NCBI RefSeq assembly: GCF_000402035.1
Contig: NC_021289.1
Location: 62,001 to 126,000 of the forward strand
From: Caballeronia insecticola
Lineage (GTDB): Bacteria > Pseudomonadota > Gammaproteobacteria > Burkholderiales > Burkholderiaceae
Reading direction: 5' to 3'
Length of the DNA stretch: 64,000 nucleotides
Shown: positions 18,315 to 26,774 of the stretch, in pieces
Layout: every line of letters starts with the position of its first letter
Numbering within the stretch: position 1 is the stretch's first letter
The notes under the pieces: generated by a model
What the model saw: the letters and a program-made list of their open reading frames with translations, nothing else
Told to the model about the DNA's origin: nothing
Databases searched by the model: none
Position numbers and translations under genes: made by a program

Positions 18315-19681
18315 CTTGCCTGATTCAGCGTGAGATGCTTCGTCTCCGGCGCCCACGCAATCGACACGATCATCCCGACGAGCAGCACGGCGGCGAGCGC
18401 GAGCATGGTCATCTGAACGCCGATCTGCGCGATGCCGACCGGCAGCAGGAACGTCCCCACCGCCGATCCGAGCCGGCTGCATGCAATCGACAAGCCGACG
18501 CCGCACGCGCGCGCCTCGGTCGGAAAGCACTCGGGCGGAAACACGCCGACCAGGTTCGAGAACGCCGACATCGTCAACGTGAAGATGCCGAACGCGACGA
18601 TCATCCCGCCATTCGCCGATGACGGCAACGCTGCCAGCGCAATCAGCGAGAAGCAGCACACCGCGAACGAACCGATCAGGAACGAGCGCCGCGACAGTTT
18701 GATCGTGAGCCAGATGCCGAGCAGCGCGCCGAGCACGAGAAAGGCGTTCAGCAGCAGATCGGCGCCCGAGCCTTCCGGCAGACGGATCGCCGTGAGAATG
18801 CTCGGCAGGAACGTGTAGATCGCGAAGTACGGAATCACGAGGCACACGAAAAACGCGCAGTTGAACAGCGTGCGGCGAATCAGGTCCGGCTTGAAGAGAC
18901 GCGCAAAACCGCCCGCCGGGGCGAAGTGCTCGCCGGCATCGGCGTCGAGCGTCACGTTCGGACCGAAGTGCTTGCGCACGATGCGCAACGCTTCATCCAC
19001 GCGGCCTTGACCCAGCAGCCAGCGCGGCGACTCCGGCGTGCCGATGCGCAGGATCAGCACGAGAAACGCCGGCACGCCTGCGGAGGCGAGCAGCCAGCGC
19101 CATGCATCGGGCGATGCATCGGCGTAATGCATGCCGAGCACGTTGGCGATCACGTAGCCGATAGTCCAGATCACGCTGAACGAGCCGAGCAGCGTGCCGC
19201 GATGCTTGCGCGGCGAAAACTCGGCGAGAATCGCGTGCCCGACGGCGAAATCGCCGCCCATGCCGAAGCCGATCAAAACGCGCAAGCCGACGAGCATCGC
19301 GGGCGTCGTCGCATAGAACTGCGCGAACGCCGCTGCGGTGATGATGACGAAGCTCAGCAGGAAAATTTTCTGGCGGCCGAGTTTGTCGGAGAGCCAGCCG
19401 AACACGAGACTGCCGATGAAAATGCCGATCAGCGCCGACGAACCGAGCAGGCCCATCCAGAACGCATCGAGCGGAATCTGCCGGTTCAGCGACGACAGCG
19501 CATAACCGATGGTGCCCAGCGCATAACCTTCCGTGAAATGCGCGCCGAATGTCAGGCCCGCGATCTTCACGTGGAAGCGGTTCAGCGGCACATCGTCGAG
19601 CGCGACGCGGTCGTGCGTCGCGTTGAAGGGCGCGGCCGCGTGCGGCGCGAGCGCCTGCGGGCTCAGGCTTTGAGTATCCAA
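18305..19681 (-). CDS. MFS transporter, sugar/aromatic-acid porter type
   Basis: About 458 residues with 12 predicted TM helices, FGWLSDKLGRQK between helices 2 and 3, and GSFSVIWTIGY and PESPRWLL features of the AAHS/sugar porter group. The longest frame starts with GTG at 19696, but that GTG is inside the sequence GTGGAGGAG, an excellent Shine-Dalgarno 6 nt before a TTG at 19681. TTG at 19681 is therefore the likely start and the GTG the alternative. It follows the aldehyde dehydrogenase by 120 bp on the same strand and likely imports the substrate of that operon. Confidence 0.88.
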   Translation of the reverse strand: MDTQSLSPQALAPHAAAPFNATHDRVALDDVPLNRFHVKIAGLTFGAHFTEGYALGTIGYALSSLNRQIPLDAFWMGLLGSSALIGIFIGSLVFGWLSDKLGRQKIFLLSFVIITAAAFAQFYATTPAMLVGLRVLIGFGMGGDFAVGHAILAEFSPRKHRGTLLGSFSVIWTIGYVIANVLGMHYADASPDAWRWLLASAGVPAFLVLILRIGTPESPRWLLGQGRVDEALRIVRKHFGPNVTLDADAGEHFAPAGGFARLFKPDLIRRTLFNCAFFVCLVIPYFAIYTFLPSILTAIRLPEGSGADLLLNAFLVLGALLGIWLTIKLSRRSFLIGSFAVCCFSLIALAALPSSANGGMIVAFGIFTLTMSAFSNLVGVFPPECFPTEARACGVGLSIACSRLGSAVGTFLLPVGIAQIGVQMTMLALAAVLLVGMIVSIAWAPETKHLTLNQASGG

Positions 19682-19801
19682 GAGTATCTCCTCCACTTCG
19701 AGTGGAGCGGCGCATGAAGCACCGCTTGAAAGCCGCGCACGCGATGGTCTTGTCGTTCGTGCGTGCGCGGTGAGGGACGTCGAGCGACGACGAGCGATGA
19801 A

Positions 19802-21241
19802 TCAGCGGCCGAGGCCGGCCATCATCATGTACTTGAGCTCCATGTATTCGTCGAGCCCGTACTTCGATCCTTCGCGGCCCAGTCCCGATTGCTTCACGCC
19901 GCCGAAGGGCGCGACTTCCGTCGAGATGATGCCTTCGTTGATGCCGACCATGCCGCTCTCCAGCGCCTCCGCGACGCGCCACGCGCGGCCGAGATCGCGC
20001 GTGTAGAAGTACGCGGACAGGCCGAAGGGCGTGTCGTTGGCGGCGGCGATCACCTCGTCTTCCGTCGCGAAGCGGAAGCACGCGGCCACCGGACCGAAGG
20101 TTTCTTCATCGGCGATCAGCATGGAAGGCGTTGCATCGGCGAGCACCGTCGGCTCGTAAAAGGTGCCGCCGAGCGCGTGCGGCTTGCCGCCGGTGAGGAT
20201 CTTCGCGCCCTTGTTCACAGCATCGGCGACGTGCGTCTGCACCTTCTTCAGCGCGGCCTCGTTAATAAGCGGCCCCTGATCGAACGGACCTTCGAGGCCG
20301 TTGCCCACGCGCATCGCGTGCACGGCGCGCGTCAGGGCTTGCGTGAAGGCATCGTAGACGCCGTCCTGCACATAGAAGCGATTCACGCACACGCACGTCT
20401 GCCCTGTGTTGCGGAACTTCGAGGCGATCGCGCCTTGCACGGCGGCGTCGATGTCGGCGTCGTCGAACACGATGAACGGCGCGTTGCCGCCGAGTTCGAG
20501 CGAAAGCTTTTTGAGCGTATCCGCCGATTGCTTCGCGAGCAGCTTGCCGACGCGCGTCGAGCCTGTGAACGACAGCTTGCGCACATCCGGCGATTCGGTC
20601 AGCACCGCGCCGATGGCAACGGCATCGCCCGACACGATGTTGAACACGCCCGCCGGAATGCCCGCTTCTTCGGCCAGCACCGCGAGCGCGAAGGCGGACA
20701 ACGGCGTCTCTTCGGACGGCTTGAGCACCATCGTGCAGCCTGCGGCGAGTGCGGGGCCGGCTTTGCGCGTGATCATCGCGAGCGGGAAATTCCACGGCGT
20801 GATTGCCGCGACGACGCCAACCGGCTCGCGCGTGACGATGATCTTCGAATTCGGCTTCGGACTGGGAATGACATCGCCGTAACTGCGCTTCGCTTCTTCC
20901 GCGAACCATTCGAAGAAGCTCGCCGCGTAGGCGACTTCACCGAGCGCCTCGGCAAGCGGCTTGCCTTGCTCGCGCGTCAGCAATTCGGCGAGCGTGTTGC
21001 GGTTGGCGAGCATCAGTTCGCCCCAACGCTTCACGCGTGCGCCGCGCTCCTTCGCGCTCAATGCGCGCCACGCGGGAAACGCGCGTTTTGCGGCATCGAT
21101 GGCAAGCCGCGTTTCCGCGCCGCCGCCATGCGCGACGTTCGCGATGACTTCGCCCGTCGCGGGATTGCGCACCGGATACGTGCTCGCGCTTTCGCGCCAG
21201 GTTCCGTCGATGTAATGCGTCGTTCGCAACAAGTCGTTCAT
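19802..21241 (-). CDS. NAD(P)-dependent semialdehyde dehydrogenase (GabD-like)
   Basis: 479-residue ALDH with all class motifs: ITPWNFPLAMITRKAGPAL, FTGSTRVGKLLA, LELGGNAPFIVFDDAD (general base Glu), FRNTGQTCVCVNRFYVQ (nucleophile Cys), EETFGPVAACFRF, and the C-terminal FGGVKQSGLGREGSKYG. The latter is typical of succinate-, glutarate- or alpha-ketoglutarate-semialdehyde dehydrogenases. The start at 21241 overlaps the stop of the aldo/keto reductase by four bases, so the pair is coupled. The 78 in-frame residues upstream are the reductase gene read in another frame. Confidence 0.92.
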   Translation of the reverse strand: MNDLLRTTHYIDGTWRESASTYPVRNPATGEVIANVAHGGGAETRLAIDAAKRAFPAWRALSAKERGARVKRWGELMLANRNTLAELLTREQGKPLAEALGEVAYAASFFEWFAEEAKRSYGDVIPSPKPNSKIIVTREPVGVVAAITPWNFPLAMITRKAGPALAAGCTMVLKPSEETPLSAFALAVLAEEAGIPAGVFNIVSGDAVAIGAVLTESPDVRKLSFTGSTRVGKLLAKQSADTLKKLSLELGGNAPFIVFDDADIDAAVQGAIASKFRNTGQTCVCVNRFYVQDGVYDAFTQALTRAVHAMRVGNGLEGPFDQGPLINEAALKKVQTHVADAVNKGAKILTGGKPHALGGTFYEPTVLADATPSMLIADEETFGPVAACFRFATEDEVIAAANDTPFGLSAYFYTRDLGRAWRVAEALESGMVGINEGIISTEVAPFGGVKQSGLGREGSKYGLDEYMELKYMMMAGLGR

Positions 21242-22275
21242 GCCGCGCGCTCCAGTGCGTTGTCGAAGACGCCTTGCGCCGGACGCGCCTCGCGCGCGAT
21301 GCGCCGTCCCGCTGTGTAGTCGTTGATCAGATCGCACGGCGTGTAGTTGCGATCGAGTTCGTGGAGTTCGTCGTCGCTGAGCTTGGTTTCGAGCGCGGCG
21401 AGCGCGCTGTCGAACTGCGCCGCCGAATCCGCGCCGACGAGCATGCTCGCCACGCCCGGCCGGTTCAGCACCCACGCCTGCGCGATCTGCGCCGCCGGCA
21501 CGCCGCGCCGCGCCGCCACGCGCGCTACCGATGCCGCCATCTCTTGCGATGCGCGGTCGCCGTACATTTGCGCGGTGAAGAAATCGGTCTGATTGCGCGT
21601 GGATTTCGCATCCGATGTGAGCAGGCCGCGCGCGAGCGGGCTGAACACCGACACGCCGACGCCCTGATCGATGCAGTAGGGAATCATCTCGCGCTCTTCT
21701 TCACGATACGCGGCGTTCAGTTGCAACTGCATGTTGATCGGCTTGTGCCAGCCGTGGCGCTCGCACGCTTGCATGATCTTCGCGAACTGCCAGGTGTACA
21801 TCGTCGATACGCCGATATAGCGCGCCTTGCCCGCGCGCACGATATCGTCGAGCGCGCCCATCGTTTCCTCGACGGGCGTGTTCACGTCGAAGTAATGCAG
21901 CATGTAGATATCGACGTAATCCATGCCGAGACGCGTGAGCGACCCGTCGATGCCATCCATGATGTGTTTGCGCGAATGGCCGCCCGCGTTCGGATGGTTC
22001 GCCATGTCGTAGCCGACCTTGGTCGTCACGACGACTTCTTCGCGCTTGACGAGCCGCTTCAGAATGCGGCCGACAACCTCCTCGCCGACGCCCGTCGAAT
22101 AGAAATCCGCCAGATCGATGAAATTCACGCCGGCGTCGAGCGCGTGCTTCACGATCGGCTCGCTTTGCGCTTCGTCGAAAATCCAGGGCTTCCATTGCGG
22201 CGTGCCCATGTTCATCGTGCCGAGGCACAGACGCGAAACCTTGAGGCCGGACTGGCCGAGACGTACGTATTCCAT
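21238..22275 (-). CDS. aldo/keto reductase
   Basis: 345-residue NADPH-dependent AKR of the TIM-barrel type. Catalytic tetrad residues are visible: Asp and Tyr in FIDLADFYSTGVGEEVVG, Lys in VVVTTKVGYDM, and His in VDIYMLHYFD. Opening MEYVRLGQSGLKVSRLCLGTM is typical of the YhdN/Tas subgroup. It would reduce an aldehyde or ketone. Position between the Fae homologue (13-nt gap) and the semialdehyde dehydrogenase (4-bp overlap) shows one operon, pairing an aldehyde-binding protein with both reductive and oxidative aldehyde enzymes. Confidence 0.92.
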   Translation of the reverse strand: MEYVRLGQSGLKVSRLCLGTMNMGTPQWKPWIFDEAQSEPIVKHALDAGVNFIDLADFYSTGVGEEVVGRILKRLVKREEVVVTTKVGYDMANHPNAGGHSRKHIMDGIDGSLTRLGMDYVDIYMLHYFDVNTPVEETMGALDDIVRAGKARYIGVSTMYTWQFAKIMQACERHGWHKPINMQLQLNAAYREEEREMIPYCIDQGVGVSVFSPLARGLLTSDAKSTRNQTDFFTAQMYGDRASQEMAASVARVAARRGVPAAQIAQAWVLNRPGVASMLVGADSAAQFDSALAALETKLSDDELHELDRNYTPCDLINDYTAGRRIAREARPAQGVFDNALERAA

Positions 22276-22288
22276 GTGCGGCAACTCC

Positions 22289-22801
22289 TCAGCGCGCCTT
22301 CGGCGTGTAGAACGGGTTCGAGACTTCGCGCGCGGCCTTGAACACGGCGTCCTTGCGCGGCAGGCCTTCCATCGCGGCGATGATCGCGTTCTTGCACGCG
22401 CGATAGTTGTTCTCGAAGACGGCATCGAGATCGTCGGTTTTCGGATTGACCCAGTTCGCCGACACGACAACCCAGTCGTTCTCGGCTTCGGGCGGCAGCG
22501 TGCCGTTTTCGAGCGACTCGGCGACCGCTTTCGCGATACCCGCCTGCGATGCGCCCCAGGTCGCGTTGCCGTGGAAATCGCCGTCGATCTGCGCCTTGTT
22601 GACGTAGAGCGTGAGCGGCTTGGTCGGCACGCCCGGCTGCGCGATCACGACGAACGGCGCGTGACCGGCGGACGGCGTCGCGAGCGCGGTGGCGAACGCC
22701 TGACCGGCCGGGCCGTTGCGCGGTCCGACCAGCACGTTGATGTGGGCGAGATTCACGCCGGGGCCTTCGAAGCCTTCGCCGATGAACAGATTCTTTTCCA
22801 T
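22289..22801 (-). CDS. formaldehyde-activating enzyme (Fae) family protein
   Basis: 170 residues of the Fae family, which condenses formaldehyde with tetrahydromethanopterin. The catalytic His is kept (His20 in VNLAHINVLVGPRNGPAG). Further family features are FATALA, PTKPLTLYVNKAQI, WGASQAGIAKAVAESLENGTLP and NNYRACKNAI. A start at 22801 is chosen over the in-frame TTG at 22810, since AAAGGA sits about 9 nt before the ATG. No other tetrahydromethanopterin pathway gene is in the window, so true formaldehyde activation is not established; it may bind another small aldehyde in this operon. Confidence 0.88.
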   Translation of the reverse strand: MEKNLFIGEGFEGPGVNLAHINVLVGPRNGPAGQAFATALATPSAGHAPFVVIAQPGVPTKPLTLYVNKAQIDGDFHGNATWGASQAGIAKAVAESLENGTLPPEAENDWVVVSANWVNPKTDDLDAVFENNYRACKNAIIAAMEGLPRKDAVFKAAREVSNPFYTPKAR

Positions 22802-23040
22802 GAACTCCAATCCTTTGCGTTACGTTGAAGATGCAAGGATTCTGCGGCGGGCTTCGCGCGAAGAGGAATCGAGGATTTTTGAGGGCGGCGTTGAAGAAAG
22901 CTCAACTCGGGGTTGACCCGTAGGCGGATTGTTTCGCTCTGCGCGCAAATCCGCGCGGCTTACAGTTTCCTAAGCGTCCCATAAGGTTGCCGCCCGACAA
23001 TGGTCGCTTGTCCCTGAATGCGGAGCGTTTCGGCGCGTGC

Positions 23041-23096
23041 GAATCGCGAATCGCGAATTGCGAATTGCGAATTGCGAATTGCGAATTGCGAATCGC
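23041..23096 (+). repeat. heptamer tandem repeat GAAT(T/C)GC, eight units
   Basis: Eight uninterrupted 7-bp units: two GAATCGC, five GAATTGC, one GAATCGC. It lies in the divergent region between the Fae operon and the phosphopantetheinyl-transferase-like gene, ending 42 bp before that gene's ATG. Seven is not a multiple of three, so unit gain or loss would shift any frame running through it. A GTG at 23037 is in frame with the downstream gene through the array. Confidence 0.95.
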
Positions 23097-23138
23097 GCGC
23101 CGCGATCCCGCTCGACGCGCACGCCCGCCACCGATCGC

Positions 23139-23813
23139 ATGTCCATTCATCTCGCCGCCGATGCCGCCTGGCATCACTCCGATCTCGCCAAGGCGCGCGT
23201 GCGGGTCCATGCGCCGCCCGCGCCGGGCGAGGTCTGTCTGTGGCTCGTGCCGAGCGAGTTCCGCTTTGCGTCGGCGTCCAATATCGGGAGCTGGCTTTCG
23301 GTGGCGGAGCGCAAACGCGCGCGGCTGCATCCGAATTCGGCGCTCGGGCGGCGCTTCAGCGTGGCGCGCGCGACCTTGCGCCTCGTGCTCTCGCATATGT
23401 TCGACTGCGCGCCCAACGACGTGACTGTCGAGGACGAACCCGACGAGCGCATTGTCGTGACCAATCCGCGGGGCGACGGCGCCATTCATGTCGATGTTGC
23501 GTATTCGGGCATCTGGATCGTGATTGCGGTGGCATCGGCGAGAATAGGGCTGGGCGTAGCCGTCGAGCCTGCCGGCCCGCACGATGTCGACGCCCGCAAC
23601 GCGCTCTGGAGCGAGGCGGCGCGCATTGGCCGGGCGCGCGCGGAACGCAGCGAGGCGCGCGCAGCCGATGGCCCGCCGCAATGGCAAGGCCTCACGCTGC
23701 CGATGCCCGGCGGCATCTGCGGCGTGCTCGCCGTGGACCGGGCCGTCGCGCACGTTAAGGCGTTCGGCTGGGAGCGTTCGCTCGAAGCGGAAGGGCGCGC
23801 GCTCGCATCGTGA
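23139..23813 (+). CDS. 4'-phosphopantetheinyl-transferase-like protein with degenerate active site
   Basis: 224 residues with the layout of the Sfp-type PPTase superfamily: LWLVPSEF, a basic helix SVAERKRARLHPNSALGRRFSVARATLR, and a region where GVDVE is expected. That region reads GLGVAVEP, with Ala141 at the Mg-binding Asp, and the SHS motif reads AYS. The later W..KEA motif is seen as LWSEAARIGRA, without the Lys. So the fold looks like a PPTase but key catalytic residues are lost. The ATG at 23139 is used; a longer frame runs back through the heptamer repeat to 23037. Family call is from pattern recognition and uncertain. Confidence 0.6.
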   Translation: MSIHLAADAAWHHSDLAKARVRVHAPPAPGEVCLWLVPSEFRFASASNIGSWLSVAERKRARLHPNSALGRRFSVARATLRLVLSHMFDCAPNDVTVEDEPDERIVVTNPRGDGAIHVDVAYSGIWIVIAVASARIGLGVAVEPAGPHDVDARNALWSEAARIGRARAERSEARAADGPPQWQGLTLPMPGGICGVLAVDRAVAHVKAFGWERSLEAEGRALAS

Positions 23814-23851
23814 GTTCGTGCGGGCGCGGCACAACATCGGAGAATCGTCAC

Positions 23852-24619
23852 ATGGATTACAACGCGCTCGCGCAGCGCCACGCGATGGCGATCATCGCGA
23901 TCGTGCTTCTCGCCGTTCCTGTCGCGGCGGGCTGCGCGTGGCGATGGTCGGCGCGCGAACGGCGCTCGTCCGCGACGGCCGTCGCGCTCGCGGCGTTCGT
24001 GCCAGTCGCGTTCGGCGTGTCGGTGTACGTCGCGATCGCGATGCGTATTGCGCACGGCTCGGCGTTTTCATCGGCGGATCAGTTGCTGCTCGACGCCGTG
24101 CGCGACGGCACGCCCGCCCTCGCCGCGCGCTGGTTCGCGCGCGTCACGCATCTCGGCGACCCGCCGTTGCTCGCGCTGCTTTGCGCGCTCATGTGCGCGA
24201 CGCTCGTTCTCACGCGGCGGTTCGGACTCGCGGTGTATTTCGCGGCGGTCACGAGCGCGGGCGGCCTGCTCAATCAGGCGCTCAAGGCGATGATGCGCCG
24301 CGACCGGCCCACCGGCTCGACGGTTCCGCTGCCCGACAGCTTCGCGTTTCCGAGCGGCCACACGTTCGGTTCGATCGTCTGCTACGGCATGTGCGCGTAT
24401 GTGCTGTTGCGCCTCGCGCCGACGCGCTGGGATCCGCTTATCGTCGCGCTGGCGTGTTTCATCGTGCTGGTCATCGGCACGAGCCGCGTCGTGATGGGCG
24501 TGCATTTTCCCGGCGACGTGATCGGCGGATTCGCGTCGGGCGGCGCGTGGCTGGCCGCGTGCATCGGCGCGGCGGAAGTGCTGCGGCGGCGCGCGCGGCC
24601 CGGTTCGGTCGTCGGCTGA
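23852..24619 (+). CDS. PAP2-family membrane phosphatase
   Basis: 255 residues with about six hydrophobic segments and the three phosphatase motifs intact and in order: KAMMRRDRP, FPSGHTFGS and SRVVMGVHFPGD. The His in PSGH and the His in VHFPGD are the catalytic pair. It would dephosphorylate a lipid phosphate such as phosphatidic acid or undecaprenyl pyrophosphate at the inner membrane. It follows the PPTase-like gene by 38 bp on the same strand and may be co-transcribed with it. Confidence 0.9.
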   Translation: MDYNALAQRHAMAIIAIVLLAVPVAAGCAWRWSARERRSSATAVALAAFVPVAFGVSVYVAIAMRIAHGSAFSSADQLLLDAVRDGTPALAARWFARVTHLGDPPLLALLCALMCATLVLTRRFGLAVYFAAVTSAGGLLNQALKAMMRRDRPTGSTVPLPDSFAFPSGHTFGSIVCYGMCAYVLLRLAPTRWDPLIVALACFIVLVIGTSRVVMGVHFPGDVIGGFASGGAWLAACIGAAEVLRRRARPGSVVG

Positions 24620-24706
24620 ACTGACGCCAAGCAGCAGTTTCGGATTGTGGCGATTGAGCGGCGCATCGCGCATCGATACTCTTCAGGTTTTCCCTGGACT
24701 GAATCG

Positions 24707-25027
24707 ATGCTGCCGCTGAAATCACGCGTAGTAATGGCTGTGTGTTGTTTGCTCTCCGTGTTCGCCGGTTGTGCGTTTCACGCCGACCCGGACCCGAAAG
24801 AAGTCATGAGCCGCGTGCGCGTCGGCATGACGAAAGACGATGTCGTCGACCGCCTCGGCCCGCCCGACGACAATTGGGGACCGGTGTATTCCGAGTGCAG
24901 CGAGTACGGATTCGGCAAGACGAACGCCGACCGTTACGCGATCTACTTCAACAATCAGCGCCGCGTGATTTACAGCGAACATGCAGCGTGCAATCTGAAT
25001 CGTTCGCGCGCGCTCGGTACTCGCTGA
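24707..25027 (+). CDS. small BamE/OmlA-like lipoprotein, 106 aa
   Basis: Begins MLPLKSRVVMAVCCLLSVFAGC with a lipobox (VFAGC), so it is exported and lipidated. The mature part contains DPKEVMSRVRVGMTKDDVVDRLGPP, the recurring SmpA/OmlA pattern in which a short helix is followed by GMT and a helix ending LGPP. This domain is found in BamE and many small outer-membrane lipoproteins, so the specific role is open. A longer frame begins at 24647, but only the ATG at 24707 gives a proper lipoprotein signal. A terminator follows. Confidence 0.8.
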   Translation: MLPLKSRVVMAVCCLLSVFAGCAFHADPDPKEVMSRVRVGMTKDDVVDRLGPPDDNWGPVYSECSEYGFGKTNADRYAIYFNNQRRVIYSEHAACNLNRSRALGTR

Positions 25028-25040
25028 CCGCCACAAAGAC

Positions 25041-25074
25041 AAACCCCACGCATTGCGTGGGGTTTGTTGTTTTT
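25041..25074 (+). terminator. factor-independent terminator
   Basis: AAACCCCACG at 25041-25050 pairs with CGTGGGGTTT at 25056-25065 (loop CATTG), followed by TTTGTTGTTTTT. It closes the plus-strand lipoprotein gene; the AAA on its left arm may also help the convergent ABC permease gene. Confidence 0.9.
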
Positions 25075-25090
25075 ATCGTGTAGAAACAGA

Positions 25091-25951
25091 TCAATTCGCC
25101 GTGGGCCGCCACTTCAGCAGGCGATGCTCCACGGCTGTCAGCAAGTAGTCCGCCGCGAGCGCAACGACCGCGAGCACGATCATCGCGGCAAATACGCCGC
25201 TTGCGTTGAACGCGCCTTGCGCCGTCGAGATCAGCAGGCCGATGCCCTGCTTCGAACCGAGAAACTCGCCGACCACCGCGCCGACCAGCGCGAAGCCGAA
25301 GCTCACGTGCAGGCTCGCGAGAATCCACGAGAGCGCGGACGGAATCACGACCGATGTCGTCACCTGACGCCGCGACGCGCCGAGAATCTGCGCATTCGCG
25401 ATCATGTAGCGATCCGCTTCGCGCACGCCCTGAAACGCATTCGCGAACACGACGAAAAACACCATCACGACCGCGAGCGCCACTTTCGACGCCATGCCGA
25501 GACCGAGCGCGATCACGAACACCGAGCCGAGCACGACACGCGGAATTGAATTGGCGATCTTGATATAGATGCTGAACACATCCGACAAGAGCTTGTTGCG
25601 GCCGAGCACGATGCCGCAAAACACGCCCGCCACCGACCCGATGATGAAGCCCAGGCCCGTCTCCTCCAGCGTGACCCAGACTTGCGTGAGCAGCGGCCCT
25701 TGCGAGGTGCCGTCGACGAACCATTCGACGATCTGATCGAAGATGGCCGAGGGCATCGAGAAGAAGAACGGGTCGATCCAGTGAAGGCGCGCGGACAGTT
25801 CCCAGCCGCCGAGCACGAAAACGAGCACCGCGATCCGCAAACCGATGACGAGCGCGTGGCGCTGCTTGATGCGCTTCTGCGCTTCACGTTCGACGCGCGC
25901 GAGCGTGCCGGGATCGATGCCCGCGGGCATTGTTTGTTGAGGCGTTGACAT
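25091..25951 (-). CDS. ABC transporter permease, SsuC/TauC type
   Basis: 286 residues with about six TM helices and the BPD_transp_1 EAA-type loop ADRYMIANAQILGASRRQVTTSVVIPSA, the site contacting the ATPase. Third gene of a minus-strand importer operon (binding protein, ATPase, permease), 24 bp behind the ATPase. The family moves sulfonates, nitrate, thiamine precursors or similar small anions. The specific ligand cannot be read. A long cytoplasmic N-terminus (about 35 residues) precedes the first helix. Confidence 0.92.
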   Translation of the reverse strand: MSTPQQTMPAGIDPGTLARVEREAQKRIKQRHALVIGLRIAVLVFVLGGWELSARLHWIDPFFFSMPSAIFDQIVEWFVDGTSQGPLLTQVWVTLEETGLGFIIGSVAGVFCGIVLGRNKLLSDVFSIYIKIANSIPRVVLGSVFVIALGLGMASKVALAVVMVFFVVFANAFQGVREADRYMIANAQILGASRRQVTTSVVIPSALSWILASLHVSFGFALVGAVVGEFLGSKQGIGLLISTAQGAFNASGVFAAMIVLAVVALAADYLLTAVEHRLLKWRPTAN

Positions 25952-25975
25952 GTGTGGGGTTCCTCTCGAACGGGT

Positions 25976-26764
25976 TCAACCGATCTGCACTTCTTCGCGC
26001 AAGTCGTGCCAGATATCGCGCGAAATTTCGATGAAGTGCGGGTGATAGCGAATTTCCGACGTGATGCGCGGACGCGGCAGGTCGATCTCGTAGACCTTCT
26101 TGAGCGTCGCGGGGCGCGCGGTCAGCACGAACACGCGGTCCGCCAGCGCGATCGCTTCTTCGAGATCGTGCGTGACGAACACGACCGAGCCCGCGTTCGC
26201 CGACCACAGTTGCAGCAACTCGTCCTGCATTAGCGTGCGCGTCTGCATGTCGAGCGCGGAGAACGGCTCGTCCATCAACAGGATTTCCGGCTTGTTGATG
26301 AACGTCTGCGCGAGCGCCACGCGCTTTCGCATGCCGCCCGACAACTGATGCGGATAGTGCTTGCCGAACTTGTCGAGGCCGACGCGGCGCAGCCATTCCT
26401 GGGCTTCGTCGTAGGCCGCGGACTTCGAACGGCCGCGATAGAGCGGACCCGCCGCGACGTTGTCGAGCACCGAGCGCCACGGAAACACGGCATCGGCCTG
26501 AAACACGAAGCCGATGCGCGGATCGATGCCGTCGACGGGCTGGCCCATCACGCGCACTTCGCCCGTCGTCGGCTTGAGGAGGCCCGTGATCATGCTGAGC
26601 GTCGTGGACTTGCCGCAGCCGGTCGGACCGACGATCGCGACGAACTCGCCGCGCGCCACCGACATGCTGAAGTCGCGCAGCGCGACGGTGGCCTTGCCGT
26701 CCGGCGAAATGAAGCGGCACGAGACGTGACGCAGTTCGATAGCCGGTTGTGTCGTCTGGTTCAT
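25976..26764 (-). CDS. ABC transporter ATP-binding protein, SsuB/TauB type
   Basis: 262 residues with all nucleotide-binding motifs: Walker A GPTGCGKST, Q-loop FVFQADAVFPWRS, signature LSGGMRKRVALAQ, Walker B ILLMDEPFSALD and the H-loop VFVTHDLEEAI. It couples ATP hydrolysis to import through the permease encoded next to it. The start is 10 bp after the binding-protein stop, consistent with one transcript. No additional domain is present. Confidence 0.94.
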   Translation of the reverse strand: MNQTTQPAIELRHVSCRFISPDGKATVALRDFSMSVARGEFVAIVGPTGCGKSTTLSMITGLLKPTTGEVRVMGQPVDGIDPRIGFVFQADAVFPWRSVLDNVAAGPLYRGRSKSAAYDEAQEWLRRVGLDKFGKHYPHQLSGGMRKRVALAQTFINKPEILLMDEPFSALDMQTRTLMQDELLQLWSANAGSVVFVTHDLEEAIALADRVFVLTARPATLKKVYEIDLPRPRITSEIRYHPHFIEISRDIWHDLREEVQIG

Positions 26765-26774
26765 CGTGCGCGCC

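Noticed and set aside
23041..23096. CRISPR array
   Set aside because: Units are 7 bp with no spacers and no cas genes nearby; it is a simple tandem repeat.
22902..23837. 311-residue minus-strand frame over the PPTase-like gene
   Set aside because: Arg-rich shadow; runs through the repeat array and has no recognisable start.
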